64,000 nucleotides of DNA from Formosa sp. L2A11 (GCF_009796865.1 NZ_CP047028.1:1550001-1614000); one strand, 5' to 3'; positions 51,264 through 60,674 are shown, counted from the stretch's first letter. Notes: generated by a model not told the origin, from the letters alone. Program-made: numbers and translations.

Positions 51264-53813
51264 ATGAAAATTAATATTATAGTTGTCTTAGCCTTGTTTT
51301 GTTTATGGTCTTGCCAAGAAGAAACCAAAGACTATTCTAAAATAGAGCCCGGAGTATCTTGGGATTTAGCACAACATAGAAAAGAGAATCTATCCAATAT
51401 TAATTATAAACTAAGCTTTAATTTACCAAAAGAAAAGGCTGAAGCTATTCTTGCAAATTTAGAATTACGTGTTACTCTTAAAGAGGCAAACGAACCCTTA
51501 GTTTTAGATTTTAATCCCAATAATACTAGTAAACCAAAAGTGTTTATTGCTTCAGATTCTATTGAAAGTATTCAAGAACACGAACATCTTATCATTCCAG
51601 AACACTATTTAAAAGTAGGGGAAAATGTATTTCAGATCGCTTTTCAGGCAGGCGATCAATACTTGTATAGAAACGATGAGTATTTGTATACGTTATCTGT
51701 TCCAGATCATGCTAGAGCTTTGTTTCCGTGTTTCGATCAGCCAAACCTTAAAGCAACCTTTAATTTAGAACTTACAGCCTCTAAAGATTGGACGGTGTTA
51801 AGTTCTACATATCCCGAAATTACTTCAGAAACGGCAAACACTTCAACCTCTGTTTTCGAAACATCTAATGTAATGAGTACCTATTTGTTTTCTTTTGTAG
51901 CAGGAAAGTTTGACCAAGCGACTCGAGATAATCATCATTTTTTATACAGAGAGCAAGATTCACTTAAAATTGATGAAAGTTTAGATCCTATTTTCAATTT
52001 ACATAAAAAATCATTAGCCTATTTAGAAGCTTATACGGGGTATTCCTTTCCGTTTAAAAAGTTAGATTTTGTTGCTATTCCGTTTTTTCAGTTTGGTGGT
52101 ATGGAACATATTGGTGCTATTCAGTATAAAGAATCATCTTTGTTTTTTGAAGATTATATGCCAAAATTATCACATTGGAATCGTGCTAATTTAATTTCTC
52201 ACGAAGTGTCACACATGTGGTTTGGAAATCTTGTAACTATGAATTGGTTTGACGATGTATGGTTAAAAGAAGTGTTTGCGAATTTTATGGCTGCTAAAGT
52301 GGTGAATCCAAATTTCCCTGACCTAAATTTTAATCTATTAACTCTAGTTACAAAAGCGCCAAGAGCTTATAGCGTAGACCGTACAAAAGGTACAAATGCG
52401 ATACGCCAGAACTTAAATAATTTAAACAATGCAGGAAGTCTGTATGGAGATATTATTTATAATAAGGCACCAATAATGATGAACCAATTAGAAATGTTAT
52501 TGGGGAAATCGCAATTTCAGTTAGGTATTCAGGAATACATAAAAACCTATGCCAACGGTAATGCTACCTGGGAAGATTTAATTAGTATTCTAGACGCAAA
52601 GTCAGATACAGATCTTAAGGCTTGGAGTGCTGTTTGGGTAAATCAATCTGGTAGACCCGTATTTACAAACGATATTATTTACGAGAATAATACTATAAAA
52701 TCACTAACACTGCACCAAAAAGCAGAAGATGGTAGCGCTAATTTGTGGCCTCAGCAATTAGAAATTGCGTTAATTTATCCAGATTCCATCGTTAAAAAAA
52801 CAGTTTTTGTTGAAGGGAAATCTCAAAACATTACAAGTTTAAAAGGAGTGCCTAAACCTAATGCAATAGTTTATAATAGCAACGGTTACGGATATGGTAT
52901 TTTTCCTATAGATCCTGTTGCCGCTTTAAATAGTTATCAATTAAAAGATGAAGTTGCTAGAGCTTCAAATTATATAAATACTTACGAAAATACACTCTCA
53001 GGAAATATTCCCGTAAAAACCGCTTTAAATACTTTTTTAAATGGATTGCAACATGAAACCAACGAGTTAATTATGGGGACATTGTCTTCAGATTTTGCAA
53101 GTTTATATTGGAATTTTTTAAGTGAAGACGAGCGGGAAGCGCTTCAGCCCACATTATCCAATAAATTATGGGAACGCTTACATATGGAATTATCTTCGTC
53201 CGTAAAGAAAAGTGTTTATACTGCTTTCTCTAATTTAGCGTATCAAGGCGAAAGTTTAGATCAGTTATATAAAATTTGGAATAAGGATGTAACTATTGAT
53301 AGTTTAAAATTAAATGAAAAAGATATTACAAACTTAGCAATGACGTTGGCTTTGTGTAACCACCCAAAACACGATGCTATTTTAGCTAAAACTGAAACCC
53401 AAATCTCTAGTCCAGATGCTAAGGATAGATTTAAATTTTTATTACCGGCATTGTCTTCAAATAATGCAGATCGAGAAGCTTTATTTATATCATTTAAAGA
53501 TGTTAAAAATAGAAAAAATTCAAGTTGGGTTGGAACTGCAAATCATTATATTCATCATCCGTTACATCAGAAGGAAGCCATTAAATATTTGCCTTTAAGT
53601 TTAGAGTTATTAGAAGAGGTAAAGAATACAAGCGATTTGTTTTTTCCTTTAAAATGGTTACAGTCTACAATTGGTAAATATCAATCTAAGGAAGCGAAAG
53701 CTGTTTTAGATGCTTATTTAAGTGCGCATCCAGAATTAAATCCGCAGTTAAAATCTAAAATTTTACAAGCAACAGATAATTTAACGAGGTACCAAGACCT
53801 GATTAAAAAATAA
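51264..53813 (+). CDS. M1-family aminopeptidase lipoprotein
   Basis: 849 residues. Lipobox LWSC (Cys17). M1 zinc site HEVSHMWFGNLVT (His313, Glu314, His317) with the third ligand Glu336 (WLKEVFANF). The exopeptidase motif GAMEN reads GGMEH (278-282), an altered final residue. YLFSFVAGKFD and a tyrosine in NKAPIMM... (proton-donor region) are present; the C-terminal half (about 500-849) is helical. It trims peptides at the cell surface or in the periplasm. Confidence 0.92.
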   Translation: MKINIIVVLALFCLWSCQEETKDYSKIEPGVSWDLAQHRKENLSNINYKLSFNLPKEKAEAILANLELRVTLKEANEPLVLDFNPNNTSKPKVFIASDSIESIQEHEHLIIPEHYLKVGENVFQIAFQAGDQYLYRNDEYLYTLSVPDHARALFPCFDQPNLKATFNLELTASKDWTVLSSTYPEITSETANTSTSVFETSNVMSTYLFSFVAGKFDQATRDNHHFLYREQDSLKIDESLDPIFNLHKKSLAYLEAYTGYSFPFKKLDFVAIPFFQFGGMEHIGAIQYKESSLFFEDYMPKLSHWNRANLISHEVSHMWFGNLVTMNWFDDVWLKEVFANFMAAKVVNPNFPDLNFNLLTLVTKAPRAYSVDRTKGTNAIRQNLNNLNNAGSLYGDIIYNKAPIMMNQLEMLLGKSQFQLGIQEYIKTYANGNATWEDLISILDAKSDTDLKAWSAVWVNQSGRPVFTNDIIYENNTIKSLTLHQKAEDGSANLWPQQLEIALIYPDSIVKKTVFVEGKSQNITSLKGVPKPNAIVYNSNGYGYGIFPIDPVAALNSYQLKDEVARASNYINTYENTLSGNIPVKTALNTFLNGLQHETNELIMGTLSSDFASLYWNFLSEDEREALQPTLSNKLWERLHMELSSSVKKSVYTAFSNLAYQGESLDQLYKIWNKDVTIDSLKLNEKDITNLAMTLALCNHPKHDAILAKTETQISSPDAKDRFKFLLPALSSNNADREALFISFKDVKNRKNSSWVGTANHYIHHPLHQKEAIKYLPLSLELLEEVKNTSDLFFPLKWLQSTIGKYQSKEAKAVLDAYLSAHPELNPQLKSKILQATDNLTRYQDLIKK

Positions 53814-53904
53814 AGTGTTTCTGCTTTTAATAAAGGGGACAAAACAGAGGTGTAATTAACAAATCTTTGCCAAATAAGAGTTTCAATAATTAAACAATTC
53901 ACAG

Positions 53905-53912
53905 TATATTTG
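53905..53912 (+). promoter_or_regulatory. Probable promoter of the mrp cluster
   Basis: TATATTTG with TTTC at 53881-53884 (20-base spacer). The mrp ATG lies 112 bases downstream. Confidence 0.55.
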
Positions 53913-54023
53913 TGTTTTAGATTTAATCTAAATAAATAATTTTTGAAATTAATGTAAGACCTTCTGTATTAGCTCTACTAAAAGCGTCTCTAGCTTTATA
54001 ATTTCACAAAGAATAAATTAAAA

Positions 54024-55160
54024 ATGAAGATACAAAAAGAAGATGTTTTAAAAGCATTAAAAACCATTACGGTTCCTGGTGAAGGACAGAATATGGTAGA
54101 TAGTGGTGCCGTTAAAAATGTAATAGTTTTTGGAGATGAGGTTGTTGTAGATATTACCATAGCAAACCCTAGCTTACAGGCAAAAAAGAGAACTGAAGTT
54201 GATATTTTAAAGACCATTCACGATTTAGTTTATGAGAAAGCTAAAATTAAAGTGAATTTAAAAGTTGAAGCTCCAGCTGCTCAACCTAAAAATGAAATAA
54301 AAGGAAAACAAATTCCTGGTATTAAAAATATAGTTGCTGTTGCATCTGGTAAAGGTGGTGTAGGAAAATCTACAGTAACAGCAAACTTAGCAGTAACGTT
54401 GGCTAAGATGGGCTTTAGTGTAGGTGTTTTAGATGCCGATATTTATGGGCCTTCAATGCCAATTATGTTTGATGTTGAAAAAGAGCGTCCGTTATCTGTT
54501 ACTATCGATGGAAAAGCTAAAATGAAACCGGTAGAAAATTACGGTGTCAAAGTATTATCTATTGGATTCTTTACTAAGCCTGATCAGGCAGTTGTTTGGA
54601 GAGGACCTATGGCTGCAAAAGCATTAAATCAGATGATTTTTGATGCGCATTGGGGAGAACTAGACTTTTTATTATTAGACTTACCTCCAGGAACGGGAGA
54701 CATTCATTTAAGTATCATGCAATCCTTACCAATTACTGGTGCTGTAGTTGTAAGTACACCGCAAACCGTAGCTTTAGCAGATGCTAAAAAAGGAGTAGCG
54801 ATGTTTCAACAAGAAAGCATAAATGTACCTGTATTAGGAATAATTGAAAACATGGCGTATTTTACACCAGAAGAGTTACCTGAAAACAAATATTATATAT
54901 TTGGTGAAGCAGGTGCAAAACATTTAGCCCAAGATTTAGATGTGCCATTTTTAGGAGAATTACCATTGGTACAAAGCATTAGAGAAGCAGGAGATGTTGG
55001 TCGCCCAGCGGCATTACAAGCAGATACTGTTTTAGAAAAATCTTTCGAGAAATTAACTCAAAACGTAGTTCAGGAAGTAGTAAAACGTAATGACGATTTA
55101 CCACCAACAGAGGCAATTAAAATCACGACGATGGCTGGTTGCTCGTCCGTTAAAAAATAA
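54024..55160 (+). CDS. mrp: Mrp/NBP35-family ATP-binding Fe-S carrier
   Basis: 378 residues. N-terminal DUF59/MIP18 domain (about 5-80), then the deviant Walker A SGKGGVGKSTVTANLA (108-123), ADIYGPSMP, PPGTGDIHLSIMQSLP and ENMAYF. The CxxC that holds the cluster in E. coli ApbC/Mrp is replaced here (TPEELPENKYYIFGE), a trait I recall from Bacteroidota Mrp proteins; only one Cys (TTMAGCSS) is near the C-terminus. Acts in Fe-S cluster transfer. First gene of the Fe-S/electron-transfer cluster, four bases before the NifU-type gene. Confidence 0.93.
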   Translation: MKIQKEDVLKALKTITVPGEGQNMVDSGAVKNVIVFGDEVVVDITIANPSLQAKKRTEVDILKTIHDLVYEKAKIKVNLKVEAPAAQPKNEIKGKQIPGIKNIVAVASGKGGVGKSTVTANLAVTLAKMGFSVGVLDADIYGPSMPIMFDVEKERPLSVTIDGKAKMKPVENYGVKVLSIGFFTKPDQAVVWRGPMAAKALNQMIFDAHWGELDFLLLDLPPGTGDIHLSIMQSLPITGAVVVSTPQTVALADAKKGVAMFQQESINVPVLGIIENMAYFTPEELPENKYYIFGEAGAKHLAQDLDVPFLGELPLVQSIREAGDVGRPAALQADTVLEKSFEKLTQNVVQEVVKRNDDLPPTEAIKITTMAGCSSVKK

Positions 55161-55164
55161 ATTT

Positions 55165-55404
55165 ATGACTTCAGAGGAAATAAAAATAAATGTTGAGAAA
55201 GCGTTAGACGAAATTCGTCCGTTTTTAGAAAGTGATGGAGGAAATATTTCTCTGATTTCTATAGAAGACGATAAGTTGGTTCGTGTACAACTTCAAGGTG
55301 CATGCGTGGGCTGTAGTGTAAATCAAATGACGCTAAAGTCTGGGGTAGAAATGACCATTAAAAAGTATGTGCCACAAATTGAGCAAGTCATAAATGTAGA
55401 ATAA
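55165..55404 (+). CDS. NifU-like C-terminal domain protein
   Basis: 79 residues, starting at the ATG at 55165 (the longer frame upstream overlaps mrp and is not conserved). Nfu-type Fe-S scaffold domain with IRPFLESDGGNISLI and CxxC in GACVGCSVNQMTLK (Cys47, Cys50). Probably carries a [4Fe-4S] cluster to target enzymes. Lies four bases behind mrp and 33 before the reductase gene, so they are co-transcribed. Confidence 0.95.
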   Translation: MTSEEIKINVEKALDEIRPFLESDGGNISLISIEDDKLVRVQLQGACVGCSVNQMTLKSGVEMTIKKYVPQIEQVINVE

Positions 55405-55437
55405 AAAGTACAATTACTTTTTAGAAGATTATTATAA

Positions 55438-56490
55438 ATGATTACAACAGATATTCTAATTATTGGGGCGGGCCCAACCGGATTATTTACCGTTTTTGAA
55501 GCTGGATTATTAAAATTAAAGTGTCATTTAATAGATGCTTTACCACAAGCAGGTGGACAGTGTTCAGAGTTATATCCTAAAAAACCGATTTACGACATTC
55601 CTGGTTTTCCAGAAGTTCTTGCAGGAGATTTAACAAAAAACTTATTAGAACAGTCTAAGCAATTCGAACCAGGGTTTACCTTAGGAGAGCGTGCAGAAAC
55701 TGTAGAAAAACAAGAAGATGGTTCTTTTATTGTTACGACAAATAAAGGCACACAACATCAAGCTCCTGTAGTTGCAATTGCAGGTGGTTTAGGTAGTTTT
55801 GAACCTAGAAAACCGTTAATTGATAATATTACTTCTTTTGAAGATCACGGTGTAGATTACTTTATTAAAGACCCTGAAAAGTATAGAAATAAACGCGTTG
55901 TAATTTCTGGTGGAGGAGATTCTGCATTAGACTGGAGTATCTTTTTGTCTGATGTTGCTTCAGAGGTGACTTTAATTCATAGACGAAACGAATTTCGTGG
56001 TGCTTTAGATTCTGTAGAAAAAGTGCAAGAATTAAAATCTCAAGGAAAAATTAATTTAGTAACACCTGCAGAAGTAGTTGGTGTGTCTGGGAACAGCCAT
56101 ATAGAAAGTGTAACGGTTAAGAAAGGAGAAGAAGAGTTTCAAATAGAAACAGATCACTTTATTCCTTTATTTGGTTTGTCTCCAAAATTAGGACCTATTG
56201 CAAATTGGGGCCTAGAAATTGAGAAGAATGCTATTAAAGTAGATAATGCTTTAGATTACCAAACCAATATACCAGGAATTTATGCTATTGGAGATGTGAA
56301 TATATATCCAGGTAAATTAAAGTTAATTTTATGTGGATTTCATGAAGCGACACTAATGTGTCAATCTGCTTATAAAGTAATTAATCCAGGTAAAAAATAT
56401 GTGCTTAAATATACTACTGTAAGTGGTATAGATGGTTTTGATGGATCTAGAAAAGAATCGCCAAAAGCTGTTGTTAAGGCAATAAACTAA
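55438..56490 (+). CDS. Ferredoxin-NADP reductase, thioredoxin reductase-like
   Basis: 350 residues. FAD site IIGAGPTGLFTVFEAGL (7-23), NADPH site VVISGGGDSALDWSIFL (near 154), and C-terminal FAD contact IYAIGDVNIYPGK. There is no CxxC thioredoxin active site, so it belongs to the ferredoxin-NADP reductase subgroup of the TrxB-like family. It should exchange electrons with the 2Fe-2S ferredoxin encoded 58 bases downstream. Confidence 0.93.
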   Translation: MITTDILIIGAGPTGLFTVFEAGLLKLKCHLIDALPQAGGQCSELYPKKPIYDIPGFPEVLAGDLTKNLLEQSKQFEPGFTLGERAETVEKQEDGSFIVTTNKGTQHQAPVVAIAGGLGSFEPRKPLIDNITSFEDHGVDYFIKDPEKYRNKRVVISGGGDSALDWSIFLSDVASEVTLIHRRNEFRGALDSVEKVQELKSQGKINLVTPAEVVGVSGNSHIESVTVKKGEEEFQIETDHFIPLFGLSPKLGPIANWGLEIEKNAIKVDNALDYQTNIPGIYAIGDVNIYPGKLKLILCGFHEATLMCQSAYKVINPGKKYVLKYTTVSGIDGFDGSRKESPKAVVKAIN

Positions 56491-56523
56491 AAAAATAAAG
56501 TGTAGTTTTGGAGGAGTGTTTTA

Positions 56524-56531
56524 TACATTTG
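56524..56531 (+). promoter_or_regulatory. Possible promoter of the ferredoxin gene
   Basis: TACATTTG with TTTG at 56507-56510 (13-base spacer). It suggests the ferredoxin can be transcribed on its own. Confidence 0.45.
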
Positions 56532-56548
56532 TCAAGCAGTAATTTACT

Positions 56549-56884
56549 ATGGAAGAACAAGATATAAATATAAAGATAACAGATAGAGATGGTGTAACAC
56601 ACGATGTTGTAGCACCTACAGATATGGCAATGAATTTAATGGAAGTAGTGCGTTCTTACGAGCTTGCTCCAGAAGGAACCATTGGTATTTGTGGTGGAAT
56701 GGCTATGTGTGCTTCTTGCCAATGTTATGTGTTATCTGATACAGAATTACCGGAAATGCAAGACGATGAAGATGCGATGTTAGCAGAAGCATTTAATGTA
56801 AAAGATAATAGCCGTTTAGGTTGTCAGATTCAAATGACGCCTGCAATGGAAGGATTAGAGGTCGAACTAGCACCAGAAAGTTAG
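56549..56884 (+). CDS. fdx: Adrenodoxin-type 2Fe-2S ferredoxin
   Basis: 111 residues. Cluster ligands Cys48, Cys54, Cys57 and Cys92 (GICGGMAMCASCQCY and LGCQIQ), with the CX5CX2C...C pattern of adrenodoxin/ISC ferredoxins. The acidic helix (PEMQDDEDAMLAEA) fits partner binding. Likely partner of the reductase upstream and of the Fe-S assembly genes in this cluster. Confidence 0.96.
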   Translation: MEEQDINIKITDRDGVTHDVVAPTDMAMNLMEVVRSYELAPEGTIGICGGMAMCASCQCYVLSDTELPEMQDDEDAMLAEAFNVKDNSRLGCQIQMTPAMEGLEVELAPES

Positions 56885-56917
56885 AACCTTTTTTTATTGG
56901 TAATCGTATAAAATATA

Positions 56918-56955
56918 ATACCCAAAATAGCTTGTCTTCAAGTTGTTTTGGGTAT
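56918..56955. terminator. Hairpin between ferredoxin and metallophosphoesterase genes
   Basis: ATACCCAAAA / TTTTGGGTAT with an inner CTTG/CAAG stem. Convergent genes on both sides. Confidence 0.7.
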
Positions 56956-56995
56956 CATTATTTATAATGATTTTTTTAAATTTTTAATAAATTGT

Positions 56996-57863
56996 TTATG
57001 ACGTTTTGTAATCAATTAATTTTTTAGGGCCTTCTAATACGGTTTTTACAATTCTAAAATAACCTTCGTCTGTTGTTGAGGTATCCCATTTTATAAGAGA
57101 AATTTCCCCATTTTCTATTTCTATACCTGTAATACTGTGCGGGTGTACACAACTTCCATCGTTAAAAAAAGCAATATGTCCAGGTTCAGGAAAGCGGGGT
57201 CTATGTGTGTGTCCAACAATTGTAATTAGATTCTTATTAGTCTTAATCCATTTTTTAATATGGCGTTCAATTCGTATTAATTCTGTATAGTTTTTACCAG
57301 GACTTGTTGGGTCTAAAATGCCCATAACATTTAAAGGTTTCCATAAAACACGCACCATAAAACGGCTTAATTTCCAACACTTGTAATTCCACCAATCTGC
57401 CTGATGTCCGTGTGTTAAAAACACTTCTTGTTCAGACTCTTTATGTTTTAAAACTATACCTTCATGGTATTTAATGTCTGTAAATAAAGGTGCTTAAATG
57501 TTTTTTTACATAATTCTCCTTTCGATAAACCATATCGTGATTTCCCCAAATTAAATCTAGGCGATTATCATGGTAAAGGTCTTTCATTATCATGTATACA
57601 TTCTTATGTGCCTCAAAAATGGATTTAAAAGTCCGGTTTTCCCAAAGTTCATCACCATCACCTAGTTCGCAATAATGAAACCCGTTTTTACTGTAGTGTT
57701 GTAATGCATGAAAATAGATGTTTCTATTGTGTGCCAAATCGTCTGCAAAACTATTGTCACCACGGTGGCAGTCGCTAAAAAATATAAATTTAGATGTATT
57801 ATCGAATGCTATAATCTTTGCAGTTTTATAAGCGCGATCTAATCTTTTTTGAGATGAAAACAT
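56996..57863 (-). pseudogene. Metallophosphoesterase gene split by a frameshift
   Basis: Two minus-strand frames together give one calcineurin-like metallophosphoesterase. N-part (57471-57863): FFSDCHRGDNS, GDGDELWE and WGNHDMVY, i.e. the DxH, GD and GNHD metal sites. C-part (continuous to 56996): FLTHGHQADWW and VGHTHRPRFPEPGH, i.e. the remaining His sites. The frames are both open only at 57474-57493, so a one-base shift lies there. With it repaired the protein would be about 288 residues, of the UDP-2,3-diacylglucosamine hydrolase-like class. Either a young pseudogene or a sequencing error. Confidence 0.9.
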
Positions 57864-57894
57864 AAATTAAATATATATAAAATCAGTTTACGTC

Positions 57895-59073
57895 CTACTT
57901 AAAAGCATTTAGACCTGTAATATCTAATCCGGTTATTAAGAGATGAATATCGTGTGTGCCTTCGTAAGTAATTACACTTTCAAGATTCATGGCATGGCGC
58001 ATAATACTGTAATCTCCAGTGATTCCCATTCCGCCAAGCATTTGTCTGGCATTGCGAGCAATAGTAATTGCCATGTCAACATTGTTACGTTTAGCCATTG
58101 AAATTTGAGCAGAAGTCGCTCTTCCTTCATTCTTTAAAACACCCAAACGCCAAGTTAATAATTGTGCCTTGGTGATTTCTGTAATCATCTCTGCTAATTT
58201 TTTTTGCTGAAGCTGAAACTGTCCAATGGGTTTTCCAAATTGCATACGTTCTTTGCTATATCTTAAAGCGGTGTCGTAACAGTCCATAGCGGCACCAATG
58301 GCTCCCCAAGCAATACCATATCTAGCAGAATCCAGACAACCAAGTGGTGCACCTAATCCAGATTTGTTTGGTAATAAATTGGCTTTAGGGATTTTTACAT
58401 TATCGAAAATTAATTCTCCAGTAGCAGATGCCCGTAATGACCATTTGTTGTGTGTTTCTGGCGTAGTGAAGCCTTTCATGCCGCGTTCTACAATTAACCC
58501 GTGTATGCGTCCTGTTTCATCTTTTGCCCAAACTACAGCAATCTGTGCAAAAGGCGCGTTAGAAATCCACATTTTGGCACCGTTTAGTAAATAATGATCT
58601 CCCATATCTTTAAAGTTGGTAACCATTCCAGACGGATTAGAGCCGTGATCTGGTTCTGTTAATCCAAAGCATCCAATCCATGTTCCGCTGGTTAATTTTG
58701 GCAGATACTTTTGGCGTTGTGCTTCGTTACCATATTTCCAGATAGGATACATGACTAAAGACGATTGTACCGAGGCTGTGCTTCGGATACCAGAATCTCC
58801 ACGTTCTATTTCTTGCATGATTAAACCGTATGAAATTTGATCTAAACCTGCTCCTCCATATTCTTGCGGAATGTAGGAGCCGAAAGCGCCAATGCTTGCT
58901 AGTCCATTTATAATTTGTTTCGGAAATTCTGCTTTCTGTGCGTATTCTTCAATTATAGGAGAGATGTCGCGTTTTACCCAAGCTCGTGCTGTGTCGCGAA
59001 CTAATTTATGTTCATCGGATAATAAATCGTCTAGATTGTAGTAATCTGGTGCTTCAAATACATCTGGTTTCAT
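57895..59073 (-). CDS. Acyl-CoA dehydrogenase, glutaryl-CoA dehydrogenase type
   Basis: 392 residues. FAD-dependent acyl-CoA dehydrogenase: CFGLTEPDHGSNPSGM (FAD/substrate loop), MWISNAPFAQIAVVWAK, SARYGIAWGAIGAAMDCYDTA and RMQFGKPIGQFQL. Catalytic Glu371 in VITYEGTHDIH. The Arg-containing TASVQSSLVM and SARYGIAWGA blocks match glutaryl-CoA dehydrogenases (lysine/tryptophan breakdown). A TAAATTTG box at 59142-59149 on its strand is a good promoter candidate. Confidence 0.92.
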   Translation of the reverse strand: MKPDVFEAPDYYNLDDLLSDEHKLVRDTARAWVKRDISPIIEEYAQKAEFPKQIINGLASIGAFGSYIPQEYGGAGLDQISYGLIMQEIERGDSGIRSTASVQSSLVMYPIWKYGNEAQRQKYLPKLTSGTWIGCFGLTEPDHGSNPSGMVTNFKDMGDHYLLNGAKMWISNAPFAQIAVVWAKDETGRIHGLIVERGMKGFTTPETHNKWSLRASATGELIFDNVKIPKANLLPNKSGLGAPLGCLDSARYGIAWGAIGAAMDCYDTALRYSKERMQFGKPIGQFQLQQKKLAEMITEITKAQLLTWRLGVLKNEGRATSAQISMAKRNNVDMAITIARNARQMLGGMGITGDYSIMRHAMNLESVITYEGTHDIHLLITGLDITGLNAFK

Positions 59074-59141
59074 AAAGCGTATGTTTTAGAAAAAAGCAGA
59101 TAGCCTTTGTCTTTTGTTGAATAATCTTGAGTCGTATCTCT

Positions 59142-59149
59142 CAAATTTA
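59142..59149 (-). promoter_or_regulatory. Probable -7 box of the acyl-CoA dehydrogenase gene
   Basis: TAAATTTG on the minus strand, 68 bases before the start codon. Confidence 0.5.
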
Positions 59150-59168
59150 GCGATTACTCAGCAAAACA

Positions 59169-59882
59169 TTACATCTTTAAATAGAAATCTTTGGTAAGCT
59201 TAATGTAGTCTTCAGTGTAATTATGGCGATCTGTTTCAATAATAAGTGTGTTCGTTTCTGTGTCTGTTTTAGTGAATGAAAACTGCATTAAACTACGCTT
59301 AATCTCTGAATCAGGATTGCCTTTTACATGAAGAATTTTATTCGGAAATAAATTAACTTTTAATGCTAATTCAATAATATTAGATTCTTCTTTAAAAGGA
59401 ATAATTAGGCAAAATATACCGTGTTCTGATAGTAGTTTAGAAGCACTGTCTATTAAGTGATCAAAAGGAAGTGCCTCTGAAAAACGTGCTAAATCGCGCT
59501 GTTCGTTAGCTGTTTTATAGTCTTCAGAATAAAATGGCGGATTAGAAACAATAAGATCATATTGGTCTTCAATTTCATCAACAAACTCTTCTAAAGCGGC
59601 GTGGTAGCAAAACAAACGATCTGCCCAAGGTGCGGTTTCAAAATTATCTACACATTGTTCGTAAGCCTCGTCGTCAATTTCCATCGCATCTATAAGTTCT
59701 GCATAGCTGCGTTGTGCTAACATTAAGGCTATTACGCCCGTTCCTGCACCAATGTCAAGAATAGAAAATGGATTATGATCTATACTTGCCCAGGCACCAA
59801 GTAATACACCATCTGTACCAATTTTCATGGCGCAACGGTCTTGGTTAATGGTGAATTCTTTAAACTTAAATGGCTTACTCAT
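59169..59882 (-). CDS. trmN6: tRNA1(Val) (adenine(37)-N6)-methyltransferase TrmN6
   Basis: 237 residues, SAM-dependent methyltransferase of the YfiC family. ILDIGAGTGVIALMLAQR (SAM site) and catalytic NPPF in IVSNPPFYSED (N6-adenine type). Starts near FKEFTINQDRCAMKIGTDGV, the family N-terminus. Modifies A37 of tRNA-Val. An intergenic repeat region lies upstream. Confidence 0.93.
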   Translation of the reverse strand: MSKPFKFKEFTINQDRCAMKIGTDGVLLGAWASIDHNPFSILDIGAGTGVIALMLAQRSYAELIDAMEIDDEAYEQCVDNFETAPWADRLFCYHAALEEFVDEIEDQYDLIVSNPPFYSEDYKTANEQRDLARFSEALPFDHLIDSASKLLSEHGIFCLIIPFKEESNIIELALKVNLFPNKILHVKGNPDSEIKRSLMQFSFTKTDTETNTLIIETDRHNYTEDYIKLTKDFYLKM

Positions 59883-60100
59883 AATAAAGTTTGTATCATC
59901 TCATTGAGAAGGAAGTGCGATTGAAGAATCTTTTTTAATCCTGATGAAATTCCTTGCTTAGGCTCGGAATGACATTTTTTTTATAATTTGGTTGTAGGTG
60001 TTGTCAGGCTGAACTAGTTTCAGCATCTCATTTTTTATAGTTAATGTAAAGTCTATGTGAGACAGTGAAACAAGTTCAGGTGTGACGTATTTTTAAGAGA
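59883..60100. repeat. Intergenic REP-like repeat cluster
   Basis: Two recognisable blocks. 59935-59974: on the minus strand it begins GTCATTCCGAGCCTAAGC, like dispersed intergenic repeats of flavobacteria. 60001-60090: an imperfect inverted repeat, TCAGGCTGAACTAGTTTCAG followed by GCATCTCA, against TGAGACAGTGAAACAAGTTC followed by AGGTGTGAC, with about 27 bases between. This resembles the widespread CTGAACTTGTTTCAGCA-type element. No ORF. Confidence 0.7.
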
Positions 60101-60631
60101 TTATTCTTCCAAATATAAATCAATTAAACCTTCTGGAGTTTCTACAAAAATGGTTTTGTTAGGCTTGTCTACCTTAGATATAAACTCGTCGTTCATTGGG
60201 ATTAAGATTTCAATACCATCACGATCTATTTCAAAAAGCGCTTGTGCAGTAGAGTCGTTTATAGATTGAATAATACCCACTTTTCCAAAATTAACATCTT
60301 CTACGGTAAACCCTATAATTTCATGAAAATAGAATTTGTTACCTTCTAGTTCTGGTAAGAAATCAAGTGGTAAATATAAATCCGATTTCATTAAAGCATC
60401 AGCATCTGCTTCTGTATCTACATCTTCAAATTTAATACGTAACAATTCCGATTTATGAAGCTGAGACGATTCAATAAAAAATGGGACTAAATTATTACGT
60501 AAATCAATAAATACTGAATCCATATCTTCAAATAATTCAGGCTCGTCGGTATCTAGTTTTATTAGTAATTCACCTTTAAAACTGTACTTTTTTACAATCT
60601 TTCCTAGAAAGAAACATTCATCTTTTTTCAT
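60101..60631 (-). CDS. rimM: Ribosome maturation factor RimM
   Basis: 176 residues. Assists 30S maturation and binds S19. ECFFLGKIVKKYSFKGELLIK at the N-terminus and the PRC-barrel domain from about 95 (LEGNKFYFHEIIGFTVED, ILIPMNDEFISKVD) are typical. Downstream of rpsP, which is the usual pairing, with a hairpin between them; trmD is not adjacent. Confidence 0.97.
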   Translation of the reverse strand: MKKDECFFLGKIVKKYSFKGELLIKLDTDEPELFEDMDSVFIDLRNNLVPFFIESSQLHKSELLRIKFEDVDTEADADALMKSDLYLPLDFLPELEGNKFYFHEIIGFTVEDVNFGKVGIIQSINDSTAQALFEIDRDGIEILIPMNDEFISKVDKPNKTIFVETPEGLIDLYLEE

Positions 60632-60646
60632 AATATTTTAAATAAA

Positions 60647-60674
60647 AAAACCCGACAACGAGTTGTCAGGTTTT
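60647..60674 (-). terminator. Terminator/attenuator between rpsP and rimM
   Basis: AAAACCCGACAA / TTGTCAGGTTTT (one mismatch) around CGAG, with a T-run on the minus strand. It lies between two co-directional genes, so it probably lowers rimM expression relative to rpsP. Confidence 0.75.

Noticed and set aside
55090..55164. Longer start for the NifU-type gene
   Set aside because: Overlaps the mrp end and is not part of the Nfu domain.
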